Part shown: positions 1 through 10,041 of the stretch, in pieces
How positions within the stretch are numbered: position 1 is the first letter of the stretch
How the letters are laid out: the number at the start of each line of letters is the position of its first letter
Assembly: GCF_005886345.1 (NCBI RefSeq)
Contig: NZ_PNEC01000013.1
Location: 146,603 to 210,602 of the forward strand
Length of the DNA stretch: 64,000 nucleotides
Source: Pseudoalteromonas phenolica
GTDB lineage: Bacteria; Pseudomonadota; Gammaproteobacteria; Enterobacterales; Alteromonadaceae
Direction: 5' to 3'
Program-made: the position numbers and the translations under genes
Notes under the pieces: generated by a model
Told to the model about the DNA's origin: nothing
Databases searched by the model: none
What the model saw: only the letters and a program-made list of their open reading frames with translations

Positions 1-1
1 G

Positions 2-490
2 ACTTTACAACTCAACCCTGTTGGTGTGTGTAACGGTTCTGAACAACAAAACATTTCTGCTAAAGAAGTTGGCTTGTCAGTGCTCAACTATAGTCAAGAC
101 GTGCAAAAGCCAAAATCTAATACTTCAGCTGAGGTTATAGAAAAAGAGGTGTATCTACCACCTCAAGTTATTCAAACAACAGTGCGTTCAGGCCAACAAA
201 TTTATGCCAAAGGCAGAGACTTAATTGTGCTTGGAGCAGTAAGTCACGGCGCTGAAGTGATTGCAGATGGTAATATTCATATTTATGGCACTTTGAGAGG
301 CCGTGCAATAGCAGGCGCTTCAGGTGCACAAGATGCGGCAATTTATTGTCAACAATTAAAAGCTGAGTTAGTTTCAATCAATGGTAGCTATTGGTTAAGT
401 GAATCACTTCAAGGTGAATATTGGGAACAACCAGCACAAATAATACAGTGTAACGAATCTTTAGAAATAACAGCTTTGGTCAAAGGATAA
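2..490 (+). CDS. minC: septum site-determining protein MinC, 5' end cut off by the window
   Basis: MinC is the FtsZ antagonist that MinD recruits to the membrane near the poles so that the division ring forms only at midcell. The reading frame is open to the left edge of the window (frame starts at base 2), so the N-terminal FtsZ-inhibiting domain is mostly missing and the GTG at base 26 should not be taken as the start. What remains is a linker and the whole C-terminal beta-helix domain, with the typical RSGQQIYA and [10 protein letters not shown] motifs that bind MinD and mediate dimerisation. minD follows after 5 bases, so minCDE is one operon. Identification rests on these motifs and on the neighbours. 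Confidence 0.95.
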   Translation, partial: TLQLNPVGVCNGSEQQNISAKEVGLSVLNYSQDVQKPKSNTSAEVIEKEVYLPPQVIQTTVRSGQQIYAKGRDLIVLGAVSHGAEVIADGNIHIYGTLRGRAIAGASGAQDAAIYCQQLKAELVSINGSYWLSESLQGEYWEQPAQIIQCNESLEITALVKG

Positions 491-495
491 TTCAG

Positions 496-1305
496 ATGGC
501 AAAAATTATTGTCGTAACTTCAGGTAAAGGTGGTGTAGGTAAAACTACCTCTAGCGCAGCAATTGGTACAGGCCTTGCGCTCAAAGGATACAAAACAGCC
601 ATTATTGACTTTGATATTGGCCTTAGAAACCTTGATTTAATTATGGGTTGTGAACGCAGAGTCGTTTATGACTTTGTGAACGTTATTAATGGCGAAGCAA
701 ACTTAAATCAAGCACTTATCAAAGATAAGCGCGTTGAAAAACTCTATATCCTTCCAGCATCACAAACACGTGACAAAGATGCGCTGACAAAGGAAGGCGT
801 TGAAAAAGTTTTAGATGAGTTAAAAGAAGAGTTTGACTATATTGTATGCGATTCGCCTGCAGGTATAGAAGCTGGTGCTATGATGGCGCTATATTTTGCG
901 GATGAAGCAATTGTAACTACAAATCCAGAGGTCTCGTCTGTACGAGATTCAGATCGTATTTTAGGTATCTTACAAAGTAAGTCACGTCGTGCTGAGCAAG
1001 GGTTAGATCCAGTTAAAGAACATCTTCTTCTTACTCGCTACAACCCTGAACGTGTAAACGCGGGTGAAATGTTGTCTGTTGAAGATGTACAAGAAATCCT
1101 TGCTATTGACCTTCTTGGCGTGATCCCTGAATCAACAGCAGTGCTAAATGCCTCTAACTCTGGTCAACCTGTTATCCTAGATAATGAATCTGATGCTGGA
1201 CAAGCTTACGCTGATGCAATTAATCGCTTACTAGGTGAAGTCGTTGACTTCAGATTCTTAGAAGTTGAGAAGAAAGGCTTATTCAAGCGTATATTTGGAG
1301 GATAG
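496..1305 (+). CDS. minD: septum site-determining ATPase MinD
   Basis: MinD is the membrane-bound ATPase that carries MinC and oscillates from pole to pole when MinE stimulates its hydrolysis. The 269-residue protein begins with the deviant Walker A motif GKGGVGKT (residues 10-17, including the signature lysine 11), as in the ParA/MinD family. It ends with the amphipathic membrane-targeting helix [11 protein letters not shown]. Length and both ends match E. coli MinD (270 residues). The gene lies between minC and minE, and its stop codon is one base from the minE start. Confidence 0.98.
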   Translation: MAKIIVVTSGKGGVGKTTSSAAIGTGLALKGYKTAIIDFDIGLRNLDLIMGCERRVVYDFVNVINGEANLNQALIKDKRVEKLYILPASQTRDKDALTKEGVEKVLDELKEEFDYIVCDSPAGIEAGAMMALYFADEAIVTTNPEVSSVRDSDRILGILQSKSRRAEQGLDPVKEHLLLTRYNPERVNAGEMLSVEDVQEILAIDLLGVIPESTAVLNASNSGQPVILDNESDAGQAYADAINRLLGEVVDFRFLEVEKKGLFKRIFGG

Positions 1306-1306
1306 T

Positions 1307-1570
1307 ATGTCATTACTCGATTATTTTCGTTCAGAAAAGAAATCAAGCGCTTCGCTGGCTAAAGAGCGACTTCAAATTATCGTTGCACATGAACGCTCAA
1401 AACGCGGCACGCCTGATTACTTGCCACAGTTAAAGCAAGATATTCTAGATGTTATTAGAAAGTACGTGAAGGTCGACTCTGATGCTGTAAACGTCCAATT
1501 TGAACAAAATGAAGATGATTTAGCAGTTCTTGAACTTAACGTTACATTACCTGATAACGAAAAGTCTTAA
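1307..1570 (+). CDS. minE: cell division topological specificity factor MinE
   Basis: MinE displaces MinC and stimulates the MinD ATPase, giving the oscillation that keeps division at midcell. I chose the ATG at 1307, which gives 87 residues, close to the usual 88. A GGAGGA ribosome-binding site sits just upstream, inside the last codons of minD. An in-frame start at 1265 would overlap minD and add 14 unrelated residues. The N-terminal SLLDYF segment is the usual membrane-targeting helix, and the anti-MinCD region around residues 15-32 contains [17 protein letters not shown] strong terminator follows directly. Confidence 0.97.
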   Translation: MSLLDYFRSEKKSSASLAKERLQIIVAHERSKRGTPDYLPQLKQDILDVIRKYVKVDSDAVNVQFEQNEDDLAVLELNVTLPDNEKS

Positions 1571-1571
1571 T

Positions 1572-1602
1572 AAAAAAGCCTAGGCAATGCCTAGGCTTTT
1601 TT
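1572..1602. terminator. bidirectional rho-independent terminator between minE and rnd
   Basis: A perfect 8-bp stem GCCTAGGC (1578-1585 with 1589-1596) with a 3-base loop is flanked by six A and six T. It can therefore end minCDE on the plus strand and rnd on the minus strand. Confidence 0.9.
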
Positions 1603-1623
1603 ATTTTCATCGACAAACTTTAA

Positions 1624-2757
1624 CTATTGCCATTCAGCAAGAACGTCTTTTAAAAACTCCCATCGCCAAGATTTAAGTAGATCTGGCCTAATTAATAAAC
1701 TCCTTGCTTCATCAGTGTATTTCCATTTCCAACTGATCAATTGATTAATTTGTTTTTTTGAAGCAAATACGTCAGCAGGAATTTCTGTGGTCGAAGCAAC
1801 TTGCTTTATTTTAGTTGCAATGTCTTTTGCAGCTCTTTTGTATTGTGGGTAATCAATCAAGCGAAGTAATTTCTCAGGACAAGCTTCTATATCGACTGAT
1901 TTCGCCTGCTCGATGAGGTTTAGAATTTCTTTACCAGAGCGATTTACTTCCATCGCCTCTACACCAGGAATATTTCTCAAAGAAGAAAGGCTAGTAGGCC
2001 GACGCCTTGCTATCTCAACCATATTTTGTTCTTTTAAAACAAAATTCAAAGCTAAATTTTTATTCTTAGCTTTACTCCTTCTCCACGGCGCAAGCACTTG
2101 TAAAGCAGCTAGATCTCGCGGTTTAAGTTGCCACGCATTTTTAATATCTTGGTAAAGTAATTCATCTGGTAATTCGTAAGAACGTTTCTCAATAACCAAT
2201 TGGCTTTCTTCAAGTACAATATGTGTTAAACCCTTTTCTGAGATTTGCTTGTAAATATAATTGAAACAAGGCAACAAATAAAACACATCACTGGCTGCAT
2301 AATCTAATTGCTTCGTTGTCAATGGCCTCTGTAACCAGTTTGTCCTTGATTCACTTTTATCAATCTCTATTTTAAGGATTTGCTTAACCATATTTGCAAA
2401 ACCAACACAATTACCTTCACCTAATAATTGCAAAGCAAATTGAGTATCGAACATAGGCATTGGTACAAAACCAGCGAAGTTATTGAACACTTCAATGTCT
2501 TCAGACGGTGAATGAAGTATTTTTAATACATCAGCTGATTTTAAAATTTCCCAAAAAGCAGAATAATCTAACGCTGCTAATGGATCTATTAATGCTAAGT
2601 TTTGTCCGTCGAAAACTTGGATCAGTGCAACTTCAGGATATAAAGTACGACGACGCATGAACTCTGTATCTAATGCCAACATAGTGGCGTCACCAATCGC
2701 TTTTACAAATTGATCTAATTGTTGTTGCTCTGTAATGACTTGGTACTGCACTTTCAC
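1624..2757 (-). CDS. rnd: ribonuclease D
   Basis: RNase D is a 3'-5' exoribonuclease that trims tRNA precursors and other small stable RNAs. The 377-residue protein has the DEDD exonuclease first motif LDTEFMRR (Asp30, Glu32), a later YAASDVFYL motif carrying the last catalytic Asp and Tyr, and two C-terminal HRDC-like helical regions. It aligns with E. coli Rnd (375 residues). The start is a GTG preceded by AGGA; no better ATG is seen nearby. It lies downstream of fadD on the same strand, as in E. coli, but a terminator separates them here, so it probably has its own promoter as well. Confidence 0.95.
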   Translation of the reverse strand: MKVQYQVITEQQQLDQFVKAIGDATMLALDTEFMRRRTLYPEVALIQVFDGQNLALIDPLAALDYSAFWEILKSADVLKILHSPSEDIEVFNNFAGFVPMPMFDTQFALQLLGEGNCVGFANMVKQILKIEIDKSESRTNWLQRPLTTKQLDYAASDVFYLLPCFNYIYKQISEKGLTHIVLEESQLVIEKRSYELPDELLYQDIKNAWQLKPRDLAALQVLAPWRRSKAKNKNLALNFVLKEQNMVEIARRRPTSLSSLRNIPGVEAMEVNRSGKEILNLIEQAKSVDIEACPEKLLRLIDYPQYKRAAKDIATKIKQVASTTEIPADVFASKKQINQLISWKWKYTDEARSLLIRPDLLKSWRWEFLKDVLAEWQ

Positions 2758-2775
2758 TCCTAAGCCTTGGGTTAT

Positions 2776-2802
2776 AAAAAAACCGGCTTTCGCCGGTTTT
2801 TA
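2776..2802 (-). terminator. rho-independent terminator after fadD
   Basis: The stem CCGGC/GCCGG (2783-2787 with 2792-2796) with a TTTC loop is extended by runs of A and T on both sides. It starts within a few bases of the fadD stop and sits between fadD and rnd. Confidence 0.85.
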
Positions 2803-4455
2803 TCAATCTTTTAAAGCACGCCTTAGAATTTTTCCGACGTTAGTTTTTGGTAACTCGTCACGGAACTCTACTAGTTTTGGTACTTTATAATTGGTCAAAT
2901 TATCTCGACAATGACTGATTATATCTTTTTCTGTTAAAGATGGGTCTTTTTTAACGACAAATACTTTAACTTGTTCACCACTTATTTCATGCGGTACGCC
3001 AATGGAAGCAACTTCAAGCACACCATCATGCATGGCAACAATTTCTTCAATTTCGTTAGGGAACACATTGAAACCAGACACTAAGATCATATCTTTTTTA
3101 CGGTCAACGATATAGAAGAAACCTTCATCATCGTAAGTCGCAATATCACCTGTCGCAAACCAACCATCTTTAAGACATTGCGCAGTAGCTTCTGGACGGT
3201 TGTAATAACCTTGCATCACCTGCGGGCCTTTAACGCAAAGCTCACCGGCCTCACCTTTCGGTGCCTCATCACCGTTTTCTAGAATAATCTTAAGTTCAGT
3301 ACTCGGTGCAGGCAAACCGATTGACCCATTGTAACCATCTAAATCATATGGACAAATTGTTACAAGTGGTGCGCACTCGGTAAGTCCATAGCCTTCCATT
3401 AGCTTGCTCTTGGTAACTGCTTGCCACTTTTCTGCCACAGGGCGTTGAACAGCCATACCGCCACCTAGCGACATTTTCAAATTAGAAAAGTCTAAATCAG
3501 AAAATCCAGGTGTATTCAACAAGCCATTAAATAAAGTATTAACCCCTGTGATAGCAGTGAACGGGTACTTAGCCAACTCTTTAACAAAACCAGCCATATC
3601 ACGCGGGTTAGTGATCAGGATATTATGACCACCATACTTCATAAATGTTAAGCAGTTCGCTGTTAATGCGAAAATGTGGTAAAGCGGGAGTGCCGTAATA
3701 ACAACTTCTTTTCCTTTGTCTAGTACATTGTCTAAACAACCCGAAACTTGCTCTAGGTTACCCACCATATTGCCATGTGAAAGCATTGCACCTTTAGATA
3801 CACCAGTAGTACCACCCGTATATTGCAAAAATGCTAAGTCATCTCTATGAATATCTGGTGCTTTATACGCATTCGGATCAGCACTAACGACTTCATTAAA
3901 AGGAATAGCATTTGGTAATGAAAATGGCGGGACCATCTTTTTCACGCGCTTAACCACGAAGTTAACTAAATGCTTCTTAACTCCGCCCAACATGTCGCCA
4001 ATTTGTGTAAGTACAACATGTTTAACGTTTGTCTTACCAATCACGCTTTCAAGCGTATTAGCAAAGTTTGCAAGGATGAAAATTGCTTTAGTTTCAGAGT
4101 CATTCAACTGATGCTCTAATTCTCGCGCTGTGTATAAAGGGTTTACATTCACTACGGTACAACCGGCACGAAGTACACCTAAAATACTAATTGGTGTTTG
4201 CAATAAGTTAGGCATCATCACCGCAACTTTATCGCCTCGACCTAACCCTAATGTATTTTGTAGATAGCTAGCAACTGCTTTTGTTGCAATATCAACTTGT
4301 TGATATGTCATCGTTTTTGACATATTGCTGTACGCAGGTAAAGACGCGTACTCAGTAAAACTTTTGTCAAATAATTCAAGCAGTGAGTTGTAGTGCTCTG
4401 GATCAATTGTTTCAGGCATACCTTTTGGGTAACGCTTTAACCAAATTTTATCCAC
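2803..4455 (-). CDS. fadD: long-chain fatty acid--CoA ligase FadD
   Basis: FadD activates long-chain fatty acids to acyl-CoA at the inner membrane, coupling uptake to beta-oxidation. The 550-residue protein matches E. coli FadD from end to end. It has the AMP-binding P-loop [12 protein letters not shown], the [12 protein letters not shown] motif, the FACS/adenylation motif around GWFATGDIA, and the C-terminal VGKILRR with the adenylating lysine. The start is a GTG with a strong GAGGAG site upstream, giving [10 protein letters not shown], which parallels the E. coli start. The fadD-rnd-min order is the same as in enterobacteria. The 118 bases upstream show no operator I can name. Confidence 0.97.
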   Translation of the reverse strand: MDKIWLKRYPKGMPETIDPEHYNSLLELFDKSFTEYASLPAYSNMSKTMTYQQVDIATKAVASYLQNTLGLGRGDKVAVMMPNLLQTPISILGVLRAGCTVVNVNPLYTARELEHQLNDSETKAIFILANFANTLESVIGKTNVKHVVLTQIGDMLGGVKKHLVNFVVKRVKKMVPPFSLPNAIPFNEVVSADPNAYKAPDIHRDDLAFLQYTGGTTGVSKGAMLSHGNMVGNLEQVSGCLDNVLDKGKEVVITALPLYHIFALTANCLTFMKYGGHNILITNPRDMAGFVKELAKYPFTAITGVNTLFNGLLNTPGFSDLDFSNLKMSLGGGMAVQRPVAEKWQAVTKSKLMEGYGLTECAPLVTICPYDLDGYNGSIGLPAPSTELKIILENGDEAPKGEAGELCVKGPQVMQGYYNRPEATAQCLKDGWFATGDIATYDDEGFFYIVDRKKDMILVSGFNVFPNEIEEIVAMHDGVLEVASIGVPHEISGEQVKVFVVKKDPSLTEKDIISHCRDNLTNYKVPKLVEFRDELPKTNVGKILRRALKD

Positions 4456-4573
4456 AGTAACTCCTCGTTTATCGTTCTTATTTTAATATTAACCTTAATC
4501 TATCTAAGGCACTTTAACAATTGAGCAAAAACTCTAATTTACCGATATTCCCACATTTCTCTTCAATGTACAA

Positions 4574-5446
4574 TCAAGATTCATTATATGCGTCGAAATG
4601 AGATGAAATTGTTTGTAAAGTTTGCGCTGCATTTTCCATATGGCAGTGATGACCTCCAGGCATAACAAATACCGTCAAATTTTGAAAACAATCTCTAAAT
4701 AATTTTAGCTGAGCATCTATCATGGGGTACCCTTGCTCTGCTTTTATAAACAGTGTTGGGGTTTTAATACCATCTAAACAAGACAAAGCTTGTGCTGTAG
4801 AGAACCTGAAACCTGAATGTTGTTTTAAACGTGGATCAGTTTTCAGTTTAACGCCTTGTTCTACAAACTCCGTATTTCGTTTCATCAAAAGTTCGGCGTT
4901 ATCATAATCTAATTCTGAAACCTTCATTCTTGCCTTTACAACATCATCAAAACTTCTAAACGATTTGCTGTCCAAACTCTCAGATGACTTCTTTCTTTGT
5001 TTAAAAGCGTTTAATAACTGCTGTTTTGTATCGCTCGGTTTGGTTGTGACTATCCCTATTCCATCAATTAAACTCATAGCTGCAATGCGTTCAGGATAAC
5101 AGGCGGCATATAGATTACAGATCATGGCTCCCATTGAGTGGCCCACTAAGAAAACTTTATTGAAATCAAGCTCTTCAATTAGTCTTTTCAAATCATAAAC
5201 ATAATCAATAAAATAATAGTGGGCATCATGACTTTTCCAGTGAGATTCTCCATGCCCTGGCAAATCAATTGTAAGCCAAGTGTAGTCAAGCGTATTCAAA
5301 TCCTCAGCGAAGATCGGAGCAAAACTATTACAGTTATCTAACCAACCATGAAGGCAGATAATCAAGTTTTTACCACTTCCTTTAAACTTTCCCGATAAAC
5401 CAAGCTGCTTTAAAGCTTTAAACGTATTTTTTTCGCTACTTGTCAT
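4574..5446 (-). CDS. alpha/beta hydrolase (serine hydrolase-like)
   Basis: This is a soluble alpha/beta-fold hydrolase of 290 residues. The oxyanion region reads CLHGWLDN, the nucleophile elbow is GHSMGA, and the catalytic His is in the C-terminal GGHHCHME segment. I start at the ATG at 5446; a longer in-frame reading begins with TTG and adds 21 hydrophobic residues without a ribosome-binding site. Its substrate cannot be told from sequence; the HGWLDN type is seen in serine-hydrolase-like proteins of many gammaproteobacteria. It sits between fadD and the divergent alkaline phosphatase, and an ester or thioester substrate is only a guess from the fadD neighbour. Confidence 0.85.
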   Translation of the reverse strand: MTSSEKNTFKALKQLGLSGKFKGSGKNLIICLHGWLDNCNSFAPIFAEDLNTLDYTWLTIDLPGHGESHWKSHDAHYYFIDYVYDLKRLIEELDFNKVFLVGHSMGAMICNLYAACYPERIAAMSLIDGIGIVTTKPSDTKQQLLNAFKQRKKSSESLDSKSFRSFDDVVKARMKVSELDYDNAELLMKRNTEFVEQGVKLKTDPRLKQHSGFRFSTAQALSCLDGIKTPTLFIKAEQGYPMIDAQLKLFRDCFQNLTVFVMPGGHHCHMENAAQTLQTISSHFDAYNES

Positions 5447-5606
5447 ATTTTCATTATTTAAAAAACACTTAACTGGTAATATCTTTACCTTACTTAAAAT
5501 TAAAAGCAAAAAATATCAGTAAATAATAGCTGAATATTACTCATTAATAATCGAGTGATATTGCTAGATAACTATCTGATCACACGGGAAGAAATAAGGA
5601 ACTCAA

Positions 5607-6905
5607 ATGAAGTACGCGATGAGCGCATTAACAACATCGTGCTTAATGGCTTTTGGTAGTTATGCATTTGCTACCGAAGCACCGAAGAATATTATTTACA
5701 TGATTGGTGATGGTATGGGCCCAGCTTTTACCACTGCATATCGTTATTATTCTGACAACCCAAATACCAAAGTAGTAGAACCCACTATATTTGACCAAAT
5801 CCTTGTTGGTATGGCACACACCTACCCTGACGATGATACTTATGTCACTGACAGTGCAGCAGGTGCAACAGCACTTAGTACTGCTAATAAAACCTATAAT
5901 GGTGCAATTGCGGTCGACACACATAAAAAACCTTTGAAAACCGTGCTTCAAATAGCCAAAGAAAAAGGTATGCGTACTGGTTTAGTATCTACTTCACAAA
6001 TAAATCACGCTACACCAGCGAGTTTCGCAGCACATAATGAATCTCGTCGTAACTATGATGAGATCGCTGATGATTACTTCGACATAAAAATTGCAGGAAA
6101 GCTACCCGTCGATTTAATGCTTGGTGGTGGCGTGCAATATTTTAAACGCAGCAACAGAAACTTAATTAAAGAGTTTGAAAAAGCGGGTTATCAATATACG
6201 TCTGATTGGAAAAAATTAAATCAAATTGAACAATTACCAGTACTGGGTCTATTTGCTGACAAAGCGTTTCCTCACGCAATCGATGAGAATCCAAACCGCT
6301 TAGAAAAAATGACGTTTAAGTCTTTAGATTTAATATCTAAAAACAATGATAAAGGTTTCTTTATCATGCTAGAAGGCAGCCAAATTGATTGGTGCGGTCA
6401 CGCAAATGATATTGCATGTGCGATGAAAGAAATGCACGACTTTGCCAAATCAATTGAACTTGCTAAGGCATATGTTGACCAAAACCCTGATACTTTATTA
6501 GTTGTCACTGCCGACCATTCTACGGGGGGATTAACCTTAGGTGCAAATGGCAAATACACTTGGTTACCTGATGAAGTGAAAAAAGTGAACTCGTCTGTAA
6601 TGACGATGACCAAATCACTACTTGAAGCTGAAGATTTAAAAACAGCATGGAATCAACATACAAGTTTAGAGCTAAGTAAAGAGGATTTAGCTTCTCTTTT
6701 AAAAGCCAGAAAAGACGGCGATGAAGCGCTTTACAAAGCCATCAATAAAGTCATTAATACAGCAACTTATACTGGCTGGACGACAAGCGGTCATACTGCA
6801 ATCGATGTACAAGTATTTGCTTATGGTAAAGGTTATGAGCAATTTATCGGGTCACAGAACAACACGCAAATTGCAGAAAAACTAATTCACTTTATCGAAA
6901 AGTAA
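5607..6905 (+). CDS. secreted alkaline phosphatase (PhoA superfamily)
   Basis: This periplasmic phosphomonoesterase would release phosphate from organic esters. The 432-residue precursor has a signal peptide ending SYAFA (cleavage after about residue 22). Family motifs are in order: MIGDGMG with the metal ligand Asp35, VTDSAAGATALS with nucleophile Ser83, EGSQIDWCGHAND, VTADHSTGGLTL, and the late GWTTSGHT with the last metal His. An AAGGAA site precedes the ATG. I see no clear Pho box in the 160 bases upstream, so phosphate control is not shown. It interrupts the fadD to tsaB order known from E. coli. Assignment to the family is firm; the exact subfamily (PhoA or PhoV-like) is open. Confidence 0.92.
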   Translation: MKYAMSALTTSCLMAFGSYAFATEAPKNIIYMIGDGMGPAFTTAYRYYSDNPNTKVVEPTIFDQILVGMAHTYPDDDTYVTDSAAGATALSTANKTYNGAIAVDTHKKPLKTVLQIAKEKGMRTGLVSTSQINHATPASFAAHNESRRNYDEIADDYFDIKIAGKLPVDLMLGGGVQYFKRSNRNLIKEFEKAGYQYTSDWKKLNQIEQLPVLGLFADKAFPHAIDENPNRLEKMTFKSLDLISKNNDKGFFIMLEGSQIDWCGHANDIACAMKEMHDFAKSIELAKAYVDQNPDTLLVVTADHSTGGLTLGANGKYTWLPDEVKKVNSSVMTMTKSLLEAEDLKTAWNQHTSLELSKEDLASLLKARKDGDEALYKAINKVINTATYTGWTTSGHTAIDVQVFAYGKGYEQFIGSQNNTQIAEKLIHFIEK

Positions 6906-6928
6906 TTTATTGATAAATAATCAGTAGT

Positions 6929-6957
6929 AAAAAGCCAGAACACTGTTCTGGCTTTTT
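6929..6957. terminator. bidirectional terminator between alkaline phosphatase and tsaB
   Basis: A perfect 13-bp inverted repeat (6929-6941 with 6945-6957) has a 3-base loop, a GC core and A5/T5 flanks. It serves two convergent genes. Confidence 0.92.
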
Positions 6958-6982
6958 AAATATATAAGCTTGATAGCGGGTA

Positions 6983-7675
6983 TTATTCTCTACCAGGCAG
7001 CTTTTTCCAAGTTACCGTATCTCTGACATAGTGCGGCTGCGCATCGGCAGCTTGAACTGTGTTACCTTTAACAAACTCAACTTCTGAAATTTTTAGCATG
7101 TACGCGGCATCGGGTAAGGTAATTTCAGAGATGACATCTAAATTTAATTCGGCGGCTTGCTCAGCATAAGGTTCCCATGCAGTTCCTACCGCAGTTATTC
7201 CTTTAATTGATTCAGGTAAATCAGCTGGCGCACACACCACTTCATTTTCTTCTATGTGTAATTCAGCTAGCCCTGTTTCAGATTTGTGATAGTGCGCGAA
7301 ATAAATCTCACCCATTCTTGCATCGATACCCGTGATGACTGAATCTAGCCCTTTTTCTTCAATCGCTTGCTGTGCCATTGCCTGTAATGTTGAGACCCCC
7401 ACCAGCGGTAAATTTGCACCGTACGCCAGGCCCTGTGCAATGGCAACACTAATCCGTACACCAGTAAAACTGCCCGGTCCGCGACCAAATACAATGCCAT
7501 CTAAATCTTGTAACTTACAGCCTGCTTTGTCTAATAACTCAGAAACTAAAGGCAACACTTTTTGGCTATGTTGCTGAGGACAAACTTCAAAATGTTTAAC
7601 TGTTTGTCCATTAAATTGAATGGCAATGCTAAGCGCTTCAGTTGAAGCATCTAACGCTAAAAGGTTATAAGTCAT
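6983..7675 (-). CDS. tsaB: tRNA threonylcarbamoyladenosine biosynthesis protein TsaB
   Basis: TsaB (YeaZ) is the scaffold partner of TsaD in making t6A37 of ANN-decoding tRNAs. The 230-residue protein has the ASKHA-fold start LLALDASTEALSIA, the QQHSQKVLPL helix used for pairing with TsaD, and GRGPGSFTGVRI. The length matches E. coli TsaB (231). It starts one base after the yoaA stop, so the two are co-transcribed, as in E. coli. Confidence 0.96.
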   Translation of the reverse strand: MTYNLLALDASTEALSIAIQFNGQTVKHFEVCPQQHSQKVLPLVSELLDKAGCKLQDLDGIVFGRGPGSFTGVRISVAIAQGLAYGANLPLVGVSTLQAMAQQAIEEKGLDSVITGIDARMGEIYFAHYHKSETGLAELHIEENEVVCAPADLPESIKGITAVGTAWEPYAEQAAELNLDVISEITLPDAAYMLKISEVEFVKGNTVQAADAQPHYVRDTVTWKKLPGRE

Positions 7676-7676
7676 A

Positions 7677-9587
7677 TTATTCTATGTTCTCTAAAAACTG
7701 TAATGCGCTTTGAAAATCTCTTGTGCGGCGCATGTTAGGTAAGCTTTGTAAAAATGTCTGCCCATATTTTCGCGTAACTAGTCGGTTATCGCAAATGACA
7801 AGTACACCTTTATCACTGTGATCTCGAATTAAGCGACCGACACCTTGTTTAAGGTTAATGATTGCTTGGGGTAATTGAATGTCTTCAAAAGGCTCACCAC
7901 CGGTTAATTCACAATCTTTCATTCTAGCTTGTAATAATGGGTCGTCAGGTGATGTAAAAGGCAGTTTATCAATTAACACACAACTGAGCGCATCACCACG
8001 TACATCAACTCCTTCCCAAAAAGAAGCCGTGCCCATTAATACCGCGTTGCCGTGGCGAATAAACTGTTCAAGAATGATCCGCTTAGACGATTGTCCCTGC
8101 ATAAACACGGGATATTCAGTAGCAGTACTTAACCCCTCGTAAACTAAGTGCATGACTCGGTAACTGGTGAAAAGTAAAAATGTCCGTCCTTTTGCTGCCT
8201 TTATAAGCTCTTTGGCGAGTTTTACCAAGCTATGCGGCATCATATCATCACTGGTTTCCGGCAAATATCTAGGCATACATAACACCGCCTGATTTTCATA
8301 ATCAAACGGACTTTCTACCAATAATTGATGCTTCGGCTTTAAACCTAAGCTCTTATTAAAATGATCTAACGAGTCATTTACTGATAGAGTCGCAGATGCA
8401 AAAGTAAAACTCGCTTGGGTACGCTCTATAATTTCTTTGAATTTATTTGCGACGTTTAAAGGTGTGATATTGATCGTTAAGAAACGTCGCGTTGTTTCGT
8501 ACCAATAGCTGTAACCCTTCTGTGTAGTGTCAAATGCGCGCTCTAATTGGTTTTTGAACTGCAACACCTTTTCAAATGAGTGTTCAATTTTATCGCTTCT
8601 ATCCAGGCAAAGTTTTAAGACTTTATACAAGAAATCTAAATCTGAAATGACACGGTGCAACGCATCACAAATGGTTTTGCTAGTTAAAGATTCTCGCCAA
8701 TCTCCCCGTGAACTCTCACCAGCAAAAGCGAGTCGAAGATCGGCAACTGCCGTTTCTAACTTATTGAGTGTATTACCCAATTGCAACATGTCTGGAATAT
8801 CAGAGCGGTAGATTAAACGCAGATCGTTTATCAAAGCTACCAGCTGTTTGGTGCTTATGCTGTCACCAAAATAATCACTGGCAATTTCTGGAACTTGGTG
8901 CGCTTCATCAAAAATATAATTATCGGCGTCAGGCATAAGCTCAGCAAAGCCAGAATCTTTCACCGCCATATCAGCAAAAAATAAGTGATGATTAATCACA
9001 ACAATATCTGCTTCCATGGCTTTAATACGTGCTTTTCTAATGTAGCATTCGGCGTAATCAGGACACTCTTTACCTAAACAATTATCCGCCGTTGAGTTTA
9101 CATAAGGTAGCACCTTGGCATCTTCTTCAATGCCAACACAATCGGCTAAATCGCCTGTATTGGTTTGAGAGGCAAACTTTGCAACCATGGCAAGTTGATG
9201 CATCACGTCAGGGTCGTCGGTTGGTACATGGGCAACATGCTGTTCAAGCCGATAGGTGCATAGATAGTTTGCTCGGCCTTTTAGCAGGGCTACTTTTCTA
9301 CCCTTATTCAGTATTTTTGCAAGTTGCGGTAAGTCTCGATGATAAAGCTGTTCTTGTAGTGCTTTAGACCCTGTTGTAATGATCGATTTCTTATCGCTAA
9401 GTAACACAGGAATTAAATACGCGAATGTTTTTCCCGTACCAGTTCCTGCTTCTACCACACACTGAGATTTATTTTCTATTGCGGCATAGACCATCTCAGC
9501 CATATCAATTTGTGGCTGTCTTGGTTTATAACCAGGAATATTTAGAGCTAAAGGACCTGTTTCAGAAAAAAGCGTTTTAATTTGCAA
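7677..9587 (-). CDS. yoaA: iron-sulfur DNA helicase YoaA (DinG/XPD family)
   Basis: YoaA is a superfamily 2 5'-3' helicase with a 4Fe-4S cluster, linked in E. coli to repair of stalled forks. The 636 residues match the E. coli length and align throughout: Walker A EAGTGTGKT near residue 47, cluster cysteines in YLCTYR, DNCLGKECPDYAEC, DEAH box FDEAHQVPE, and the C-terminal helicase motif KQGVGRLIRD. The start has to be TTG at 9587, because an in-frame TGA lies about 30 bases upstream and no ATG or GTG falls between. tsaB follows directly, which together with the alignment favours YoaA over DinG. Confidence 0.93.
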   Translation of the reverse strand: MQIKTLFSETGPLALNIPGYKPRQPQIDMAEMVYAAIENKSQCVVEAGTGTGKTFAYLIPVLLSDKKSIITTGSKALQEQLYHRDLPQLAKILNKGRKVALLKGRANYLCTYRLEQHVAHVPTDDPDVMHQLAMVAKFASQTNTGDLADCVGIEEDAKVLPYVNSTADNCLGKECPDYAECYIRKARIKAMEADIVVINHHLFFADMAVKDSGFAELMPDADNYIFDEAHQVPEIASDYFGDSISTKQLVALINDLRLIYRSDIPDMLQLGNTLNKLETAVADLRLAFAGESSRGDWRESLTSKTICDALHRVISDLDFLYKVLKLCLDRSDKIEHSFEKVLQFKNQLERAFDTTQKGYSYWYETTRRFLTINITPLNVANKFKEIIERTQASFTFASATLSVNDSLDHFNKSLGLKPKHQLLVESPFDYENQAVLCMPRYLPETSDDMMPHSLVKLAKELIKAAKGRTFLLFTSYRVMHLVYEGLSTATEYPVFMQGQSSKRIILEQFIRHGNAVLMGTASFWEGVDVRGDALSCVLIDKLPFTSPDDPLLQARMKDCELTGGEPFEDIQLPQAIINLKQGVGRLIRDHSDKGVLVICDNRLVTRKYGQTFLQSLPNMRRTRDFQSALQFLENIE

Positions 9588-9671
9588 GAAGTGACTACAG
9601 CAGAGTTTTTTTCAATTGTACGGCTTAGTGCTTGGATGAGCAACCGAGAGCACATAAACTTGATTAAGATG

Positions 9672-9899
9672 TTACGCCCATACATCTAAATGCTTGCCAT
9701 CTTCCTTGTCGTTTTCATTTTCTTTTTGCTTTTTGTTTTGTGATTGCTCATTAAGTTTTCTTTTCGCATCTTCTTTTTTGGCTCTATCGAGTTTTATTTT
9801 TTCAACTTTGTTATCTATGACACCTGCCACATAAAAGGTGGGCTTATGCGACACTTCAAGCCTAATTATGTTATTTAACAAAGGTTTAAATGCATCCAT
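9672..9899 (-). CDS. small lysine-rich hypothetical protein
   Basis: A strong AGGAGG site 5 bases before the ATG at 9899 supports translation of this 75-residue protein. I do not recognise it. Residues 1-35 look folded (hydrophobic beta-like pattern, VSHKPTFYVAGVIDNKVEKI). The remainder is a charged Lys/Glu/Asn/Gln-rich tail that is probably disordered or coiled. There is no signal peptide or membrane segment. It stands alone between yoaA and the his leader, transcribed away from his. A longer in-frame TTG start is unlikely because it lies upstream of the ribosome-binding site. Confidence 0.65.
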   Translation of the reverse strand: MDAFKPLLNNIIRLEVSHKPTFYVAGVIDNKVEKIKLDRAKKEDAKRKLNEQSQNKKQKENENDKEDGKHLDVWA

Positions 9900-10041
9900 T
9901 ATATCCTCCTGCAAGCTTGTACCTACTCCTTATTATCGACCGTTATAATTTATACTTTAAAAAATTCAAAATTTTAGTTGCACTGAAACCGTAAAATATG
10001 TTTTTCTAATTACGTTACCAAAATTGATTAAGAGAATTTAC

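Noticed and set aside
1265..1306. Upstream start for minE giving 101 residues
   Set aside because: It overlaps minD by 41 bases and adds residues absent from MinE; the ATG at 1307 has a strong ribosome-binding site.
9978..10010. Sigma-70 promoter for the his leader using TTGCAC and TCTAAT
   Set aside because: Spacing is about 21 bases, too long, and other nearby -10-like hexamers lack a -35; the promoter cannot be fixed by eye.
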